Positions 13,301-28,300 of a stretch of 64,000 bases of DNA are shown here, one piece after another (positions within the stretch are counted from its first letter, which is position 1; each line of letters opens with the position of its first letter). The notes beneath the pieces are model-generated. The model had not been told where the DNA came from. It did not search any database and saw only the letters and a list, made by a program, of their open reading frames with translations. The stretch is from Pempheris klunzingeri (taxonomy: Eukaryota; Chordata; Actinopteri; Acropomatiformes; Pempheridae): the NCBI RefSeq assembly GCF_042242105.1, contig NC_092032.1, positions 9,688,415 to 9,752,414 on the forward strand, written 5' to 3'. A program made the position numbers and the translations under genes.

Positions 13301-16300
13301 GTACATTCTTCTAAGCTGCTACTGACAAGCTAATTCTAAAAATGTTTCAAGATGCCCAACACCTTGTGTCAGGAGATTTCTTTCTTTAGTGGAAAATTGA
13401 TCCGACTCTAGCCAACAGTTTCACCTTCAAGTTATATGTGAGTCTGTAAAAGGGATTTAGTCCTGGCTTGTCTCTTGCCTCCATTTGTAAGTCATTGTGG
13501 TGCCTGAATGCACTGTTGGAATAGGAAGCTGTCAAACAGTTTTCCACTGATGGTTTTTGAGTAGATTTGTCGCTGACTCGAAAGCTGCACTGTCACAGGA
13601 AAAGGCACCCACTGTGTAATCATCACTTTGGGTCCAGCACCTTCTAACCTGCTGCTGCACATCACCTGCACCACTCATTTTTACATAATGGAAATAACTG
13701 TGTTGACGTGATCGTTCACATAGCTTTTTATTATCACAGAGACAGAAATATTGTTAGTAATGAATTTCCCTTTATTGTTATTAAATATAGTGCCACTTGA
13801 AGGACCTTTTAAATAAAGGCAGACCTTTTAATTTCATAAAGCAGCACAGACTGGGAAGTGTGAGCAGGTCAAAAGTAGGTATGGTGTCTGTTTCCCTCTC
13901 ATACAAATAGCAAATGGAAAAAAACTTTTTTTTTTTTTAGGTTTTCTCAGACTTTGTGAAGTTTAGGCCAATCAAATATAAGTTTGTTTTTTTTTTGTTT
14001 TGTGTCATCCTGTCTATTTGGCTCTTTTTCATTCCCTGTCCCCCCTCTCCATTTTCTTTGCCTGTGTCCTGTCTCTGTCTGACTCAGAGTAGCTGTGTCT
14101 AGTTCTGTGGATTGCATAAGAGGGGATTCTATAAATATCTGCAGGAGTGACCTACAGCTAATATGTGTGATGATTATGGGTGAGGAAAACAGAAAAGCTG
14201 GACCCTCACATCCTGGCACCCTGAGGCAATGACAGATAGCGGAACTTGGGGAAGCGCCTTGTGGTTTTGTTCCAGTGTGTGTCTCCAAAAACCTTGCGGC
14301 GCAATATTTTCTTTTTTGTTTGCTCCTGCATGCATGCAAACATAAATGCACGTGCCTACTTGTCTGTGTGTGTGTGCAATTCACCACAGAGTCACTATGT
14401 CATTGTGCACTACCTCCCCAAATATGATGCGACATGTTGCAGAGCAGCTTGATTCACCCAACAGGTTTATTGCTCAGTCAGTCTAAACCACTATATCCTT
14501 TAATAGCTGGCCTTCCATAGCACTGACTTCACAACAGACGCACTGGAGAGAGGGAGAGGGGGAGAGAGTGAGAGGGGGAGAGAGAGACAGAGACAGATTT
14601 TTGTTTAGCCCATTTCCACCTTAGTCATTAGTTTAGTCTTTCAACATGGATAAGACCAATGTAATAAAACATTGAATAATATTTGTCATACTTGTCTAAT
14701 GGTGTGTTTTCATCAAACATGTAGCAAATTTCTCACATGAGCAAATTATATACAAAGTCAATGCAAAGATGCAAGATGATGCAACGCCAATGACGCAAAG
14801 CGGGTGAATTTGAGTAGAAAAATAATCAATTTGAGTGAAAAATTTGCCTGGCAGAGAGCTGTTTCCCGCAGAGACGGCTTCAGTGAACATGTCCTGGAGG
14901 GGAATCTTAGTGCCGACAGGCTGTCCTTTCAGTGAATCAAACATGGAGCAGCCCAGCTGGAGTCTGCAGGCACCTGGAGCTCAATGACACCACTCGCCAC
15001 CGTACAGAGAGATGGACAGAAGAGGAGACGGCTGGAGAAAAGCCAGCGAGAAAGTCAGACTACCTGTTAAATTTTGAAAATGTGTCTGTCACTTGATTCT
15101 AGCTTTCAGTTGTACTTTTCTATGAAACAAGTTAGCATACACACTAGCTCCAAGCACAAGCATTAGCTCCAGCTCTCTGTCATGGTGTTTACTCACGCGA
15201 GTAACGCGAATAAACAAAAATGATCTGGTAAGCAAACTAAAGCGAGTGCGGCGAGGCGAATATTCGCTTCGTGTTTGGTGGAAACACATCATAAGACATG
15301 GAAGCACACATTTCCTCTCATCAAAAACTTGAGTGTGACTGACACACACTAAAATAGACATGAATGTGCAGATACTGTCTGTGCATGCAGATGTCTCAAA
15401 ATTCAAGGGATAAGCATAACCATAAGCTTTTAATTGCACTGCAGTTGTCTTACTCAGGTAGGTGGGTGCATTTATCCAAGGCCCCATTTCTCTGTCTGTG
15501 CAACTGTTTCTCCCACTTATGCACACACAGATGTTGCAGCCCTTTTATCTTACCACTGTTCCACTTTTATCATCTGTGTGTCCTCATTATGGCTGACCTC
15601 TCTATGTTGTGACTGAACAGAGGGCGGGATGGGAGTAGCAGCTACCTCTGACACTGAAGTTGTCAAAGTGGCTCCACAGAATTAGATCACACACAGGCTG
15701 TCATGGTCATGTTTTTGTTAAATTGTGATGCCTGATCATTGTGTGTAATTTAAAGTGGAGTATGTACACACATTTACCAGAATTAAATGTAAAACATCCT
15801 CTTAAGACATTAAAATACTGCTACACCAGTTATAAGATTAAGTTTAGATAATATAATTAAGGTGTTGAAATGCATGTTCACTTGTTCAATAAAATCCCTT
15901 GAACAAAGTGCTTTGATCAGTTATTTATATTGTTTGAAATGCAAACATTGTCTAACGTGGAAGTGATTTATTAGGCTTTTCCTTGATATTTCAAATGTAT
16001 TGATAATTAATCCACTGATAAGGGTTAATTTCCCATTTTCTACCCTCACCACACCCAGATACCATTGTTGTATTTAGGGCTTTTGCTGGATCATAGAATA
16101 CACTTCTTTATGTGGATATTGTTAAAATCGCTACAAACTATTAATGGTTATGGTATTCATAACAGGTCTGGTGATGATGTAATAGCTTTGTTAATTGGTC
16201 AGTGAAAGGTCAAGTCCACACTCAATACAATCTACTGCTACGGTATATGTGACCTTTGGTGCTCACTATGTGACTGTTAAAGGGCAAATCTCCATTCAGT

Positions 16301-19300
16301 TGGGTGTATCTATGCTGCATGTTGAGCTCTTATCAATTTATGTAGTGGTTTATTTGCAGACCACAACATCAGGTCAAGATGATATTCATAAATCATAGTG
16401 GGCTGTTTGGCTTTGTGAGCCATTCCCTAAAAAGTGCAAGACTGATGATGTTAAGTAGGTGCTTTGATCCGTGTGCTTGAAGACTATTTGGGAAAATATT
16501 TAGATGTATTTGCTATTTTAAAGCTGTCTCTTTATAACAAATACTGTACCAAATACTGCTTTGATGCATGAATTGGAGCACAGCTTCTGCCAAATTGCAA
16601 AACCACATTCCCTCCTTGTATATTTACACCTCTACATATTGGTTAATTGCATGATCAGTCAGCCTTGATTACACTTTAATTAGAGCCTCTTAGACTGTGA
16701 TATCTTGTAAATAAGCATAGAGGAAGCACATGCAAATGTGCCACGCTGTCTAGGATTTGCTTCTTCAGAGCACTACCCATTTCCCTCATGTAACTGACAG
16801 CTTGACACTAGGCCATGGACATGGACATGCTGCAAGTTAGATGACTCCAATGGAAAATATATCATATAATGATGCTTCTGTCTGTCTCTCTCCCCCCCCC
16901 TCTCTCTCTTTATGTTCTTTTATTCTGTTTTTCCCAACTTTTCTTTTTATCTTGACAGTTTTACTATTTGTCCCGTAAAAAGATTTTTGTCTTTTAATGT
17001 TGGCTCCTCTCCTGATATGGTTAATCTGCCATATTAACAGTTTGTTTACTTCCCTGACTCCTGTTACCTTCAAGGCAAAATTACAAGAGCAGAGGACAAC
17101 CTATAAACTATGTGACTCAAGAAAAATTCAAAATTCAAAATAAATTCACAAGCTTGAGTCAAGTCCATGAGGGTAGCAAAGTATTTAGTAAACTAAACTC
17201 TGGCTCTGTAAATGAGCCATGTCTCTTGTCCTCAGCTGCATTGCACTAAATCAGGAGTTGTTGCTTTTCTTTTTTTTAAAAAGATGTGTAAGATATGGAA
17301 ATGTTGTATTATGCTTATAATAGATTGAAGTTTCTAAAGTGTAGAGTGCATTTCAGCCTGCCATTTTTCTAAACCACTTATTGATCTGTGAATGATTCTG
17401 CCTTCTTGTGTTTTAGGCTGTGTTGTGGCATCATAGAATTATGGCTTGTACAGCGAGAAATTGCACATGCAGTGCATGTAATGTACAGTTAGTAAATAGG
17501 GATCCTAATCCTGTTTACTAACTGTAAATATATATATATGCTTTTGTATATTGATGACACTGAAACCACAGCATTGTGAGCAAGTGAACCCTTGAGCGCA
17601 CAATATTACCAGCAGCTAAAATAAAGTATAAATAAAGAGTGGATCAGCCAGAGTCTAGATGATGTTGATATTAAAGGACTCTGATTGAAATGGGTGGCAT
17701 AAAATATTATCCTTGAGAGAATTGCCACATCACTATAATGGAGGCCCATTCTAGTCAGTACCTAAGCTATTGGAAAATAGAAACGATATAAAAGATGACA
17801 GTCAGAGCTTCCCTGTTCATTGTCAAATGTCTCCCTCCAGGCTACACATCCTGATGGCATGCCTGATTAGTCATGCTTCTTCCCTTTCTAACTTTGAGAC
17901 AGTTTTCTCTCCACTCTGATATTTTCATTACCCCTCTATATCTTTCACTTCAGAAATGACCCAATTTTTTTGTATTATTAGATCCAGATTTCTTTTCCCA
18001 AGTAATCGGTGAAATAGTCTGACTGCTGTGAACACTGCCAAGAGCGTGTCGTGTATCTGTCATTGTTCAGCGAGATAAGGCTATGCCATGCTGCTGACAG
18101 AGCACGCTCTCTTCACCAACTTCCTGACCAATGGAGCAACAGCACACACTTGCTTCACTCTGGGCCGGAAAACCAGTCTTCATCACCATAGAGACAAACA
18201 GGAAGTGGTGGTGTGAAATTTGTCTGCAAGTTTGATAGCTGCAGGAAGATAAACAGATATACTGGAGGCACCTGATTAAACAAAACATAAGAGCTACACT
18301 ATGCTCAAGATAGAAATTATGACAAGAGCCCATCAGATAAAATAGGATTACTACACATTAATTAATGTGGATTAGGGTTAGGTCACTATACTAGATTAGC
18401 CACACCTCCATGTAGGCGCCTGCAATAACACTTAGCAGCAGGGCAAAGCACCAGGGCAATGCCTCAGTGCTGTGCTTATTATCCACACCAAAAGCAGCAC
18501 ATAAATGTGACTGTCAAAAGAAATGATTTGTGAAAATAACCTACTATAGTAATTCTGACTTAGGCTCTCACTCATGTTTTCTGTAAAGTTTTTTAGGGTA
18601 GTATAAACTGGATTCTCGGAACAGGGAGATTTGCCACTGAAACGGCCACAGTACAAACATTGGTGCAGGAGTGGAATCAAACTGATACAGATTGTTTTCT
18701 GGCCCTATTCAAGGACACATTTATATCTTTTTATCAAAGCAGTTTTCATATGTGCATTCATGTGCGTTATTTTTTCAATTCTGTGCTTTGCATTAATATT
18801 CAGTTTCACAAGTGTCCTTGCAGATGTGTATGTGTGCCTGGTAAGATCAGGCATTGTCTTTGCCCTTGTGTGAAACACAGCTTTGTTGATTGGGTGACAT
18901 CTCCCCACTCAGTACCCAGGATGCATCTGTGCTATAGCATCACTGTGACGTCTGTGCCTGTCACAGTAGGGCACTGAAACATGCTTGGATATGACATCTG
19001 TAGACTTAGATCCCCTGCTTGCTATATCTCTTTAATACCCCAATTACATTTTTTTCCCTCATGCGTTCTTTCTCTTCAGATTCTTTTCTTTTTTTTTTTA
19101 CTTTTTTTCCACTATGTTTTTTTTTTCTCTCTGTCTTTATCTCTTAAAATTTCCTCCTGCAGTTAATTTGTGTTCTGTTAATGATGCACACTAATTCTAT
19201 ATTAAAACAGTTTATGTCCATGTTAGTTTTACTACTTATAGCTTTTACAGTGGGTTAGTTAGTGGAATATCTTAAATTTGTTTTGCCAACATTTGGGTCA

Positions 19301-22300
19301 CAGCTCCCACAGAGGGCACTGAGTGTGTTAAATAGTTTGAGCATTTAAAAGTAAGCCGGTTGAATCTACTTTACTTAGAAGAAGGCAAGACTGACTGCCA
19401 TCGACATCCTGAGTATCTTTTCATCTACCTGGTCACAAAATACATCAGTCGTAAGAGTGGAACCGTGGAAAAAAAAAACGCACACCTGACCATTGAGAGA
19501 AAGTTAAGACCCAAAGCCTGAAGACCCTTTAGGGGAACTAGCCCCTTTAAATTCACATAAGTCAGTTTTACAGACTATTTGGCAATCAAGCTTAAACTTT
19601 TATTCTAAATACAGCAATTAGGCTAAAGTAACATGCTAATTTGAGAAGCCATGGGATCAAGGATCAGTCAGACAGCTAGATGAAGTCATCCAATTTAAAG
19701 TGTTAATCACACAGTGTATTGACACTGGTCTAAAACTAAATCTCAAGCATTTATATTATGAATATGTTTTAAAGAATGCTATGTTAAAATGCCTCTTAAT
19801 GGCCACCTGAAGTCTGCCATATGATTTCATTGGTCAGTCAGTCATGCTGAGGCCATTCGCAGCACCATCTGCTGTAACACTCCCACAGCACTACAGAGCT
19901 ATTGTCAGGCCCCAATGGTAAAAAATATTCCTTTAAGGCAGCTGCTGGAATTGTGATATGACACCACCTCTTGTCTGTCTGCATAATCCTGGCTGTGAGC
20001 AATGTTTAAAGCTTGAGTTACATTTAGGAGCACACACACACAATCACACACACACACACTTTATAATTAATGTTATATTCAATCAAAGTGTTTGACTTTA
20101 TTCCGTGCATCTACTTTACAAGTGTGCTTGGTGGAATGACTATTAATAGATTCACACTACCTGCCAGCGTGCCTGCCTGCAGCCAGCAACGAGTACGCAA
20201 GCACGCACACACACACACACACACATCATATTTGCATCAAGCTGTGTCTGAGTCATAACAAATGTCAGGTCTACGTATTACAGCAATGTGACGCATGGCC
20301 AGCTTCAAATGGAAACTCCTGCAATGTACCTTATGTGTTTGAAGCCCCACTGTGTAAGCGGTGTGCAAGGTTTATTGAAGCGTTCTGTAATTTTGCATTT
20401 TGTTGGATGGTTATCATAAGCATAAATCCGTCATAATCATGTATGTGTTATTTGAAAAGATAAGTGCTCCATTTTAACTAATGCCAGACTCAGGAGCAGA
20501 TTCATGTCAACATGCATTTAGAGAGAAATGTCATCACACATAGAAACAAAAGTGATTATCAGCTCTTAAAATCATGAACGCACTCAAACTAAAAGATTAG
20601 AAAATAGCAGTGCATCACAGACTGCAGGATATTAGGATTATCTTTCCTGCAGGAGCGACACATAACCCCAGCTTTCACTCATACAGACATAGATCCATGT
20701 CAGCTCTCTCACTCTTCTCTCACCTGCAACGCCTCATCTTGTCTGTATCTGTACGTTGAAAATTCCTTGAGGCTTCAGCATTTCTGGCAACAGTTCCACT
20801 GCCCTTTCCCCTACATCTGTCCTTCAACCCTGTAGGCCACATCACCCTGAAAATCTAATCTGAAAACTGCTCACATCACCAGATGTTCTGCACTGAAGAT
20901 TGGTATTGATTGATGACCCAGACCAGAACTCTTGCCCTGAATCATAAATTAGCTATAATAACTTGTCATAACGATGCTTGGATTAGGGAGGGGGAAACAT
21001 CTTAAGGCGCAAGTTCATTCTTGTGCCTGTTGTGGTTGTTTTTTTGTTTTGTTCTGCAACACAGCTCATTTTTCTCAGTTATCTGAGACAGTTCACAGGT
21101 AACATTAATCATGCAAGTGTTCACGTTTCACGTAGGCTGACTGGTGTTTCAGCCAACTGATTCACCCTTTCAACAATACCAGAACCAATTACATGTGATA
21201 ACATGTGCAGTCTGTTATATTGAATGTCTTTTCATCTGACCAGGCAGAATATGGTCAGATGAGTGTTCAATTGTAGTGATGTGAATACTGATTTTTGCAG
21301 CAGTCTGTGGAAAGATGCACTTTGTTGTTTGATTATCTTACATTGAAAAAAGGTTGCATGAGTTGATGTGTGAAGTGCAGTGTTACCTCATGGTTATTGA
21401 AATATATAAAGAAAACTGTAATGGTTGCAAAGCTCCACTTACAGGCTTGCATCGGATATTGTGCTTTCACAAATTATGATAATGCTTATGATAGATTAAT
21501 ATTGTCTAAATTTTTCCTAAATTGTCTGAATGAGGCACATTATCCCAAGGTTTTTAGATTCCTAACTTGTAGCATTTATTAGCAGAGATGGGGTTTGTTG
21601 CACAACTTCTCATACCTCAAAGGTGCTCAGAGAGAGAAGAAAAAGTATTTGATATGTGACATGTGATTTCACTGACTTAGTCTTCTTTGCATTCCTAGAT
21701 TCATCACTGATCTCCCCTTCTTTCCTGTGTTCTTTCCACCCAGATAAATGAGTTAAGCCATGTTCAGATTCCCATCATGCTCATGCCCGACGACTTCAAG
21801 GCTTATTCTAAGATCAAAGTGGACAACCACCTCTTTAACAAGTAAGTTATTTTTAACTATATTATGTAATTATTGTATTTCATACAAAAACATGGTACTG
21901 TAAAACATGTTATTTCCATTATTTTGAATACTTTTGGGACATAGTGCATCTCATAACCTATGCCACTGGCGTTTTCTGCTTTTTGTATACACACAGGGAG
22001 AACATGCCCAGCCATTTCAAGTTCAAGGAGTACTGCCCTCTGGTGTTTCGAAACCTCAGAGAGAGGTTTGGAATTGATGATCAGGACTTCTTGGTATGAA
22101 AAAAAACTAGCAATATCACTACCACTTTTGAGTCAAATATTTAGTTTCTTTTGACATCTTTGAAGAACTACATTAGTACGACTTGCCACATAAGAGAGTG
22201 CCAACTACTATAGACAGCTGGATGAGTTTAGAGGCAACACATTATCCTTAAATGTATCTCTTCAGTATTTAGAAAATACTTAACCATCCATGTAACTACT

Positions 22301-25300
22301 TCAAAACAAATTTGATCACTATCTTAACTAGTTAACTGTTTCTCTATTTAACTTTTTTCCTCCCTTGTTCCAGCCCACAGCTTCTCTTCCTTTATTTTCC
22401 ACTCTTCCCCAGTAAATCCCCATTCCCAGTGCAGGCCATGAGTTGACAGTATTTGGAGGTCATTGTGTCCCAGCTCAGTGCAGCTGTCCTTCTCACATGT
22501 TTACATTAGGGTTCGGCTGGCTGCAGTGAGTGGGCAGTTGGGGGTGTTAAGACACTGGCCAGTGCAAAGGAATGTCGTGGCATACTCAACATTAAACTGC
22601 TTTCTTACATGAGGCATTAGTCTCAGTGTGGTCAAAAATGTTTATTGGTCTAAAAGCTTTTTGGGTCAAAAACCAGCCTGTTGGCATTATTTCTAATTAT
22701 ATTGGTAATATTCCTCATTACAGCAGATGAGTACCACCAGCTGCAGGCCTCCACTTTTGATGACATGCAGCACTAACCATTAGTTTTAATGAGCAATTCT
22801 AGCAGTATTAATTTAAGTTTTGGGAGAGTAACTAAGTGCAAACAGATTAACCTTTTTCCCCACATTATGATAAATGCATGGTGGAGAAAATGACTTAACT
22901 AAAACAAAAACATTAGGATATTACTTTGAAAGCCTTTCATCTATGCCTCAGGCAATGGGCCTCTTAAACATTTTCAGCCTGTGACAAACCACTTCATTGT
23001 TACACCAGGACCTGGACTGTAAGAAGGGCTCTAAGTGTCATTGCTTTATAGGACCCTCCAGAAACAATCAGCCATTTTTAGGTCTGACCGCAAGAAAGAA
23101 ATGCTGCTTAACAGTTGTTTTAGGTTGTACTGTACAGTCTAGTCCTCGCTTTGCAGTACAAGCAGTAGATGCTAAGACTTGACGAGGGGAGAGGGAGCAT
23201 AGGGCAGAGGACATGAGGAATTCTTGGAGAATGAGGCAGTGAGCCAGGGGTGTTGGATCATGTTTCTTTTGAGCTCCAAAGTCTGGGCAGCAGCTGTTTG
23301 TGTCTGTGTGTAGGTTTGGACCGACAGCAGGCGTAGAGGTCAGAACCCCACATGTTTAGACTGGAGAATGAGAGGTGGGCAGACAACAAGAAGGTAGATG
23401 CCAGGCATGCTGCTGTCTGACCTATTCAAATACACTAGAGGAGCAGCCATTTAAACAAAGACGTCAAAATGGTTTCTGACTCATAGTTAGTTTAGTGAGA
23501 CAAATCATTCAAAAAAGTAAAATACAAGTAATGAGTAATGATCTTGGTTCTCTGAAGGCAGTGCAAATAATAGACGTGAAAGGGTTGTCAAGATGACAGG
23601 CTGACCATATCTCAGTGTGCACATCCTGATAAGCATGTTATTTTTTCTTTCCATCTTTGCTCTGCGTGTTTGCAGAACTCTCTTACTCGCAGTGCACCCT
23701 TGAACAGCGAGGCCCAGGGACGGAGCGGGGCTCGCTTCCATACCTCTTATGACAAGCGCTACGTCATCAAGACCATCAGCAGCGAGGATGTGGCCGAGAT
23801 GCATAACATTTTAAAGAAATACCATCAGGTGATAACAGCCTGCTCTGCAATACATATATACACATATGCAAGCCTGGATTTTTCCATAAGATAGACTCTC
23901 TAAAACCATGTATCTTTGGTATCCTCAAATTACACAGAATTTTAAGTCCACTACCCTTTACTGAAACAAACAGGGAACCATAGGACTTCAAAGTCTTTCT
24001 CTCATTCTCTGAAGGAGCTTGTAGAAAATGGGACAAGATTATAAAAACACATGCACAACTTTAATATCGACCTGTAGCATTTTTGTCTACCTGCTTTGCA
24101 AACTGACAATCAAGCCCTTTTCGCTCTGTGGCGTAGTGTCAACACGAATGATGCAATTTTACAACTTTTTTGTCTAGCTATTGAGTTTGGATTGGTCGAT
24201 AAATTTGAAGTCACAGTTTCACACAGTGTCCCAGGACAGCTGTATCAGTAGGTTAGAGCCCCCTGTCTGTTTATCGACTTGCAGTTGATCACACAGTGAC
24301 ACTGAATCATAAAGTGATCATGCTGTGTTTTATAAATCTGTCATTCTCTCTTTCTCACAGTCTACATTGTGTATTGTGCAAGCATACATTGTGGCTACAA
24401 AAGGGCCATACATTTATATTCCTCACTCTCTTTTCCCAGTTTATTGTGGAGTGCCATGGCAACACACTGCTGCCTCAGTTTCTGGGGATGTACCGGCTCA
24501 CCGTTGACGGAGATGAGACCTACATGATTGTTACACGCAATGTCTTCTCTCACCGCCTTTCTGTCTACAAAAAATATGATCTCAAGGTAGGGGGGCAGAA
24601 CAGATCAAGAAAAAGGGAGCAAGTTTTTTTTGTTCAAATATTATATAAAAGCTCATATACAAGTCAAACATCAAAAAACGGATTAATGACTATACCTAAA
24701 GTTTGTCAAACAAGGTTTGGTTGTGTGTTAAACGTCCATTGGGTGATAACTGTTCTAAAACATTCTTAGAACAGTTCAAGCCATTTTAAGCTGTTTTTAA
24801 GCCATTGCCCTTTGAGTCCCTGATTTGGTGAGCTTCTGTGTTCAGACATGCACAAGGGTTATGAGTATCTGCAGGAATGAGTGTGAGTAGGACGGTGAGG
24901 CAAAGACTGAAGCAAGACTTTGCAGGGTTTCTAGTAACAACTGTGTAATGGAGAGTCATTTCCTGTTTTTTGTTGCCAGGGTTCCACTGTTGCAAGAGAG
25001 GCCAGCGATAAGGAGAAGGTACAGTCACCTGTCGTGAGCCAAGACCCACTGTTGTACATACCCACACAAGTCTAAATGTCAGCACAGGCAGGACCTCTTG
25101 ATTTACTGAATGCTTTAAAGAGACGACAACAACAACAATGATAATAGTAATATTATGTCAGAGCACTGCAGTTTAAAAGTAAAATAAAAAATGCATCAAA
25201 CTGCAGCAACTGTTAGGTATACATCAAGAGTTTACAAATGCATCAAAGCCACCAGTGACTTTGGAATGTATCAGGTGTTTGTCTCTTGTTTGTCTCTCAG

Positions 25301-28300
25301 AAGTGATGAGCTACAAGTGTATCAATCCACACCAACAGCGCCACTGTTGCTTGTCAAGACAAAAAACACTTTTCATGCTCAAAGTCCTTTTTTTTCCTTG
25401 CGCATAGTGAATTAATCTCCCACTTTATCTACATTGTGGAGGAAATTTTGTGTACAAGTGTACAAATGGGTAAACATAAACAATGCCCACTATTTTTGTC
25501 CATTGCACAGACGTCCTTTCAGCATGTCAGGATGTGTATTGCTGAAGGGATGGCTGGTTCTGATGAGGTGGAGGTCGGAGTTGGTGTGGATTGAACAGAT
25601 GGCCACTACCATCACACTTGCGCACTGCTGACATCTCGATTCTGGCGTCGTTTTCATGTACGGAAGAAGGGCAATTTAAAAAGTGTTCGGAAACTTAGGA
25701 ACATTTTTTTCCCCCAAATACACTGAACATGAAACCCAGAACTGTCTATGTTTCAAGTAATCTAAACACTGATGTCATGTACTGAGAACAAGTCCGTTCA
25801 TTCTGATTGAACTTCGTGTCCATTAAAAGCCACGTGGACAATTACAGAACGAGAGAGAGAACAAACTGTGTTTCCAGTTGTTTCAATAACTGACACAGCT
25901 TCAAACTATTCCAGGCTTACTGTCATCACCCAAACGGCCTGATAAACACAACTTTGGTGTCTGCTTTTATTTCCCTTTGGGTGGGGATGACAGTAGCAAA
26001 TATTCATCTTCTTCAGTTAGCACCTATTTCATCACCCCATTCCCTTTCCAGCCCCTGCACGCTATTTGCGTCTCTTTAATTTGCTTCATCCCCTCTAACC
26101 TCGCTTCTGCTGTTCCATCAGTTCCCCTGCTTGCTGTCTGTCTGTGTGTGTGTGCGTTTGTCAGGGTATGTGTTGGAGTTTTATTGAATCAGATGTCTCA
26201 TGATTTTGAGTAGCCCTGCGTATGATGTGTTCTCTGTGTAGCTGTGTGTTTGTTTGTGAAAAAGAGATGTTGTGTGATTGATGATAATGAAAATGGTGCA
26301 GTTTGTGTAAGACTGGCTGTTTTGAGTTTTTGGCTCTCGGCTGCTTGGGCAGCATGTCAAATTAATTGTGTTACTGAAATTGCAAAGGACCTGATGGTTC
26401 ACTGTGCTTCCTGTTATAATTGTATTAGGCTGGGATATTGGTTTGAATATTTTGCCAGATATACACAATATATTTTTTATAGATAAAAGGCTTTGACCTT
26501 TTCAGTGGTGCCAGTTTGCTGACAGTGTCCTTGAACACTGTGACTTTGGAGTGCTGTTGGTTTGACTTGTCAGCTCAGCAATTCTGGAAGGGGGTGGTTG
26601 TCCAGAGTGATTTTGTCTTTCATTGCATGCCTCCACATGTCACTCTGCAAAGGTTTATCTGACCATGTAAACGGTTTATATGAGTTTGACCTAGAGGAGT
26701 TTGAACTTTCCATCAGGTTTTACAGGGGCTTAATCGGGGGCACCATGCAGTGAGGCATGGAAGACATCAGGGAATCCCCCATAGCCCACTGTAAATGGAA
26801 GAAGAAACGAACCATTATCGGGGTTAAAACAGATGAGTGGAAAAACAAAGCAGCTGAGGATTTAACACACACGTGAGCCTACTGTGTGACCTCTTTCTTT
26901 CTGTAGCTCAGCTGTGTGTGAAACATCATTTACAGTCTACCAATCAAGATTAAGAAACATCAGGATACATTTTTGCCAAGCTAACATAAGTGAAGAGGTT
27001 GTTTTCCAACACTGTCAACCACTGACTATGATCTCACAGATTATTGCAAATTGTTGCCTTCAGTCAGTGGGAGTTCTGGGGTTGTTTTACCTTTCAGTGA
27101 CGTGTAGCTAATACACTAAACATGATACACTAATTACCACCATAGGTGAAGCCACTGTTTTTCAGTATGTGGTTACTCACATAGTTTTAAATGTACACAC
27201 ACAACACAGGCCTCAAACACAGCAAAGGCTCAGACATCGAAGACAAAGATGTGACAAAGACATGGGTTTCTCCACATGAAACGCCATTGTACATACATAC
27301 GCATACAGACATGTTTAAATTGACCTGCAGTTACCCACTACAAGTGCTCGGTGGCTATGAATACATATGTGTTGTGTTTTGTTTAGAAGGTATTGTGTGA
27401 GTGTGTGTGTGTGTGTGTGTGTAAAAAAAAATGCATCTCACACACACACAAACGACAAGCAAGGCAAGGTTCTCTCCTTACTGCATGACTGTCTCCCTTT
27501 CATGCATGCGTCTGCATGTTATACAATGTTTTTCTGCGTTTCTTACATTATTTCTAACACATTCCAATGTTTATGAACACCAGCCCCATTCTGTTGCACA
27601 TTGTGGACATGTTTTGTTCTACCCACATATGACATGTATTTTTCTTTTCATAAAATACATTTCTTGGGTATCGGTTTCAACTATCACACAGCAGCAATTG
27701 GATTTCTGACACATTTTATAGGCAGCATTTTAACAAGCAGATGGTCAGAGGCTCAACCAGGTAAATTTGGACTTACCTCGGCCCATCAGGTCATATGAGT
27801 AACTTTATTTTACTCTATTTGTTGTCAACCACAAACAGACCTGTCCATTAACCATTTAGGACACTGACCTTAGCAAACACTGGTGGAGGTGATTCATGCA
27901 TATATATGCGACCTTGAAAATATAGAGGTTGTGTTTGTGTGTCATTAGATAGCAACTGGCCCTTGGTTTGTGGAATACCAACTACCTCCACTAGGTCTCT
28001 GCTCAGTGGCTATCTGCTACAGTTGTCTGTTGTTTTTATTTACTCTCTCCTCACGCCAGCACTGGCTGGCATCTCTGGGTGGGGGGGCACATGGCTTTAA
28101 TGTGTCGGTATGACTGAGTGTGAACTGCCTTGATATTTTATCAGTAGCACCTTATCCAGTAATTGTTAGCCCCTAGCTACACTCCTGAATAGATGTTTGG
28201 CAGAATATGGGTTCATAGAATGCAAAGATTTTACAGTAGTTTCCTTGCTCTCTGTAGTTCTAGCTCCTAGCCTCCTTAGAGTAGCGCTGCCAGGCTGCTT

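Larger units (their letters stand above)
9969..21743 (+). other. pip4k2a intron 1, 11.8 kb
   Basis: No additional coding exon recognised. It contains a long GT-repeat (10264-10347) running into TCTG repeats, a purine GA-rich tract (about 14541-14597), a MITE (14700-15291), pyrimidine-rich low complexity around 19070-19150, and CA-repeats near 20030-20060 and 20205-20225. Long first introns often hold enhancers, but I see no specific site to name. Confidence 0.6.

Noticed and set aside
22381..22640. CA/GC-richer stretch in pip4k2a intron 3 considered as an extra exon
   Set aside because: No long open frame with matched acceptor and donor, and the flanking pip4k2a exons already join without a gap in the protein.
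24296..24769. 157-residue plus-strand frame
   Set aside because: It is the pip4k2a exon 24440-24586 read through into flanking introns; only the exon part is real.
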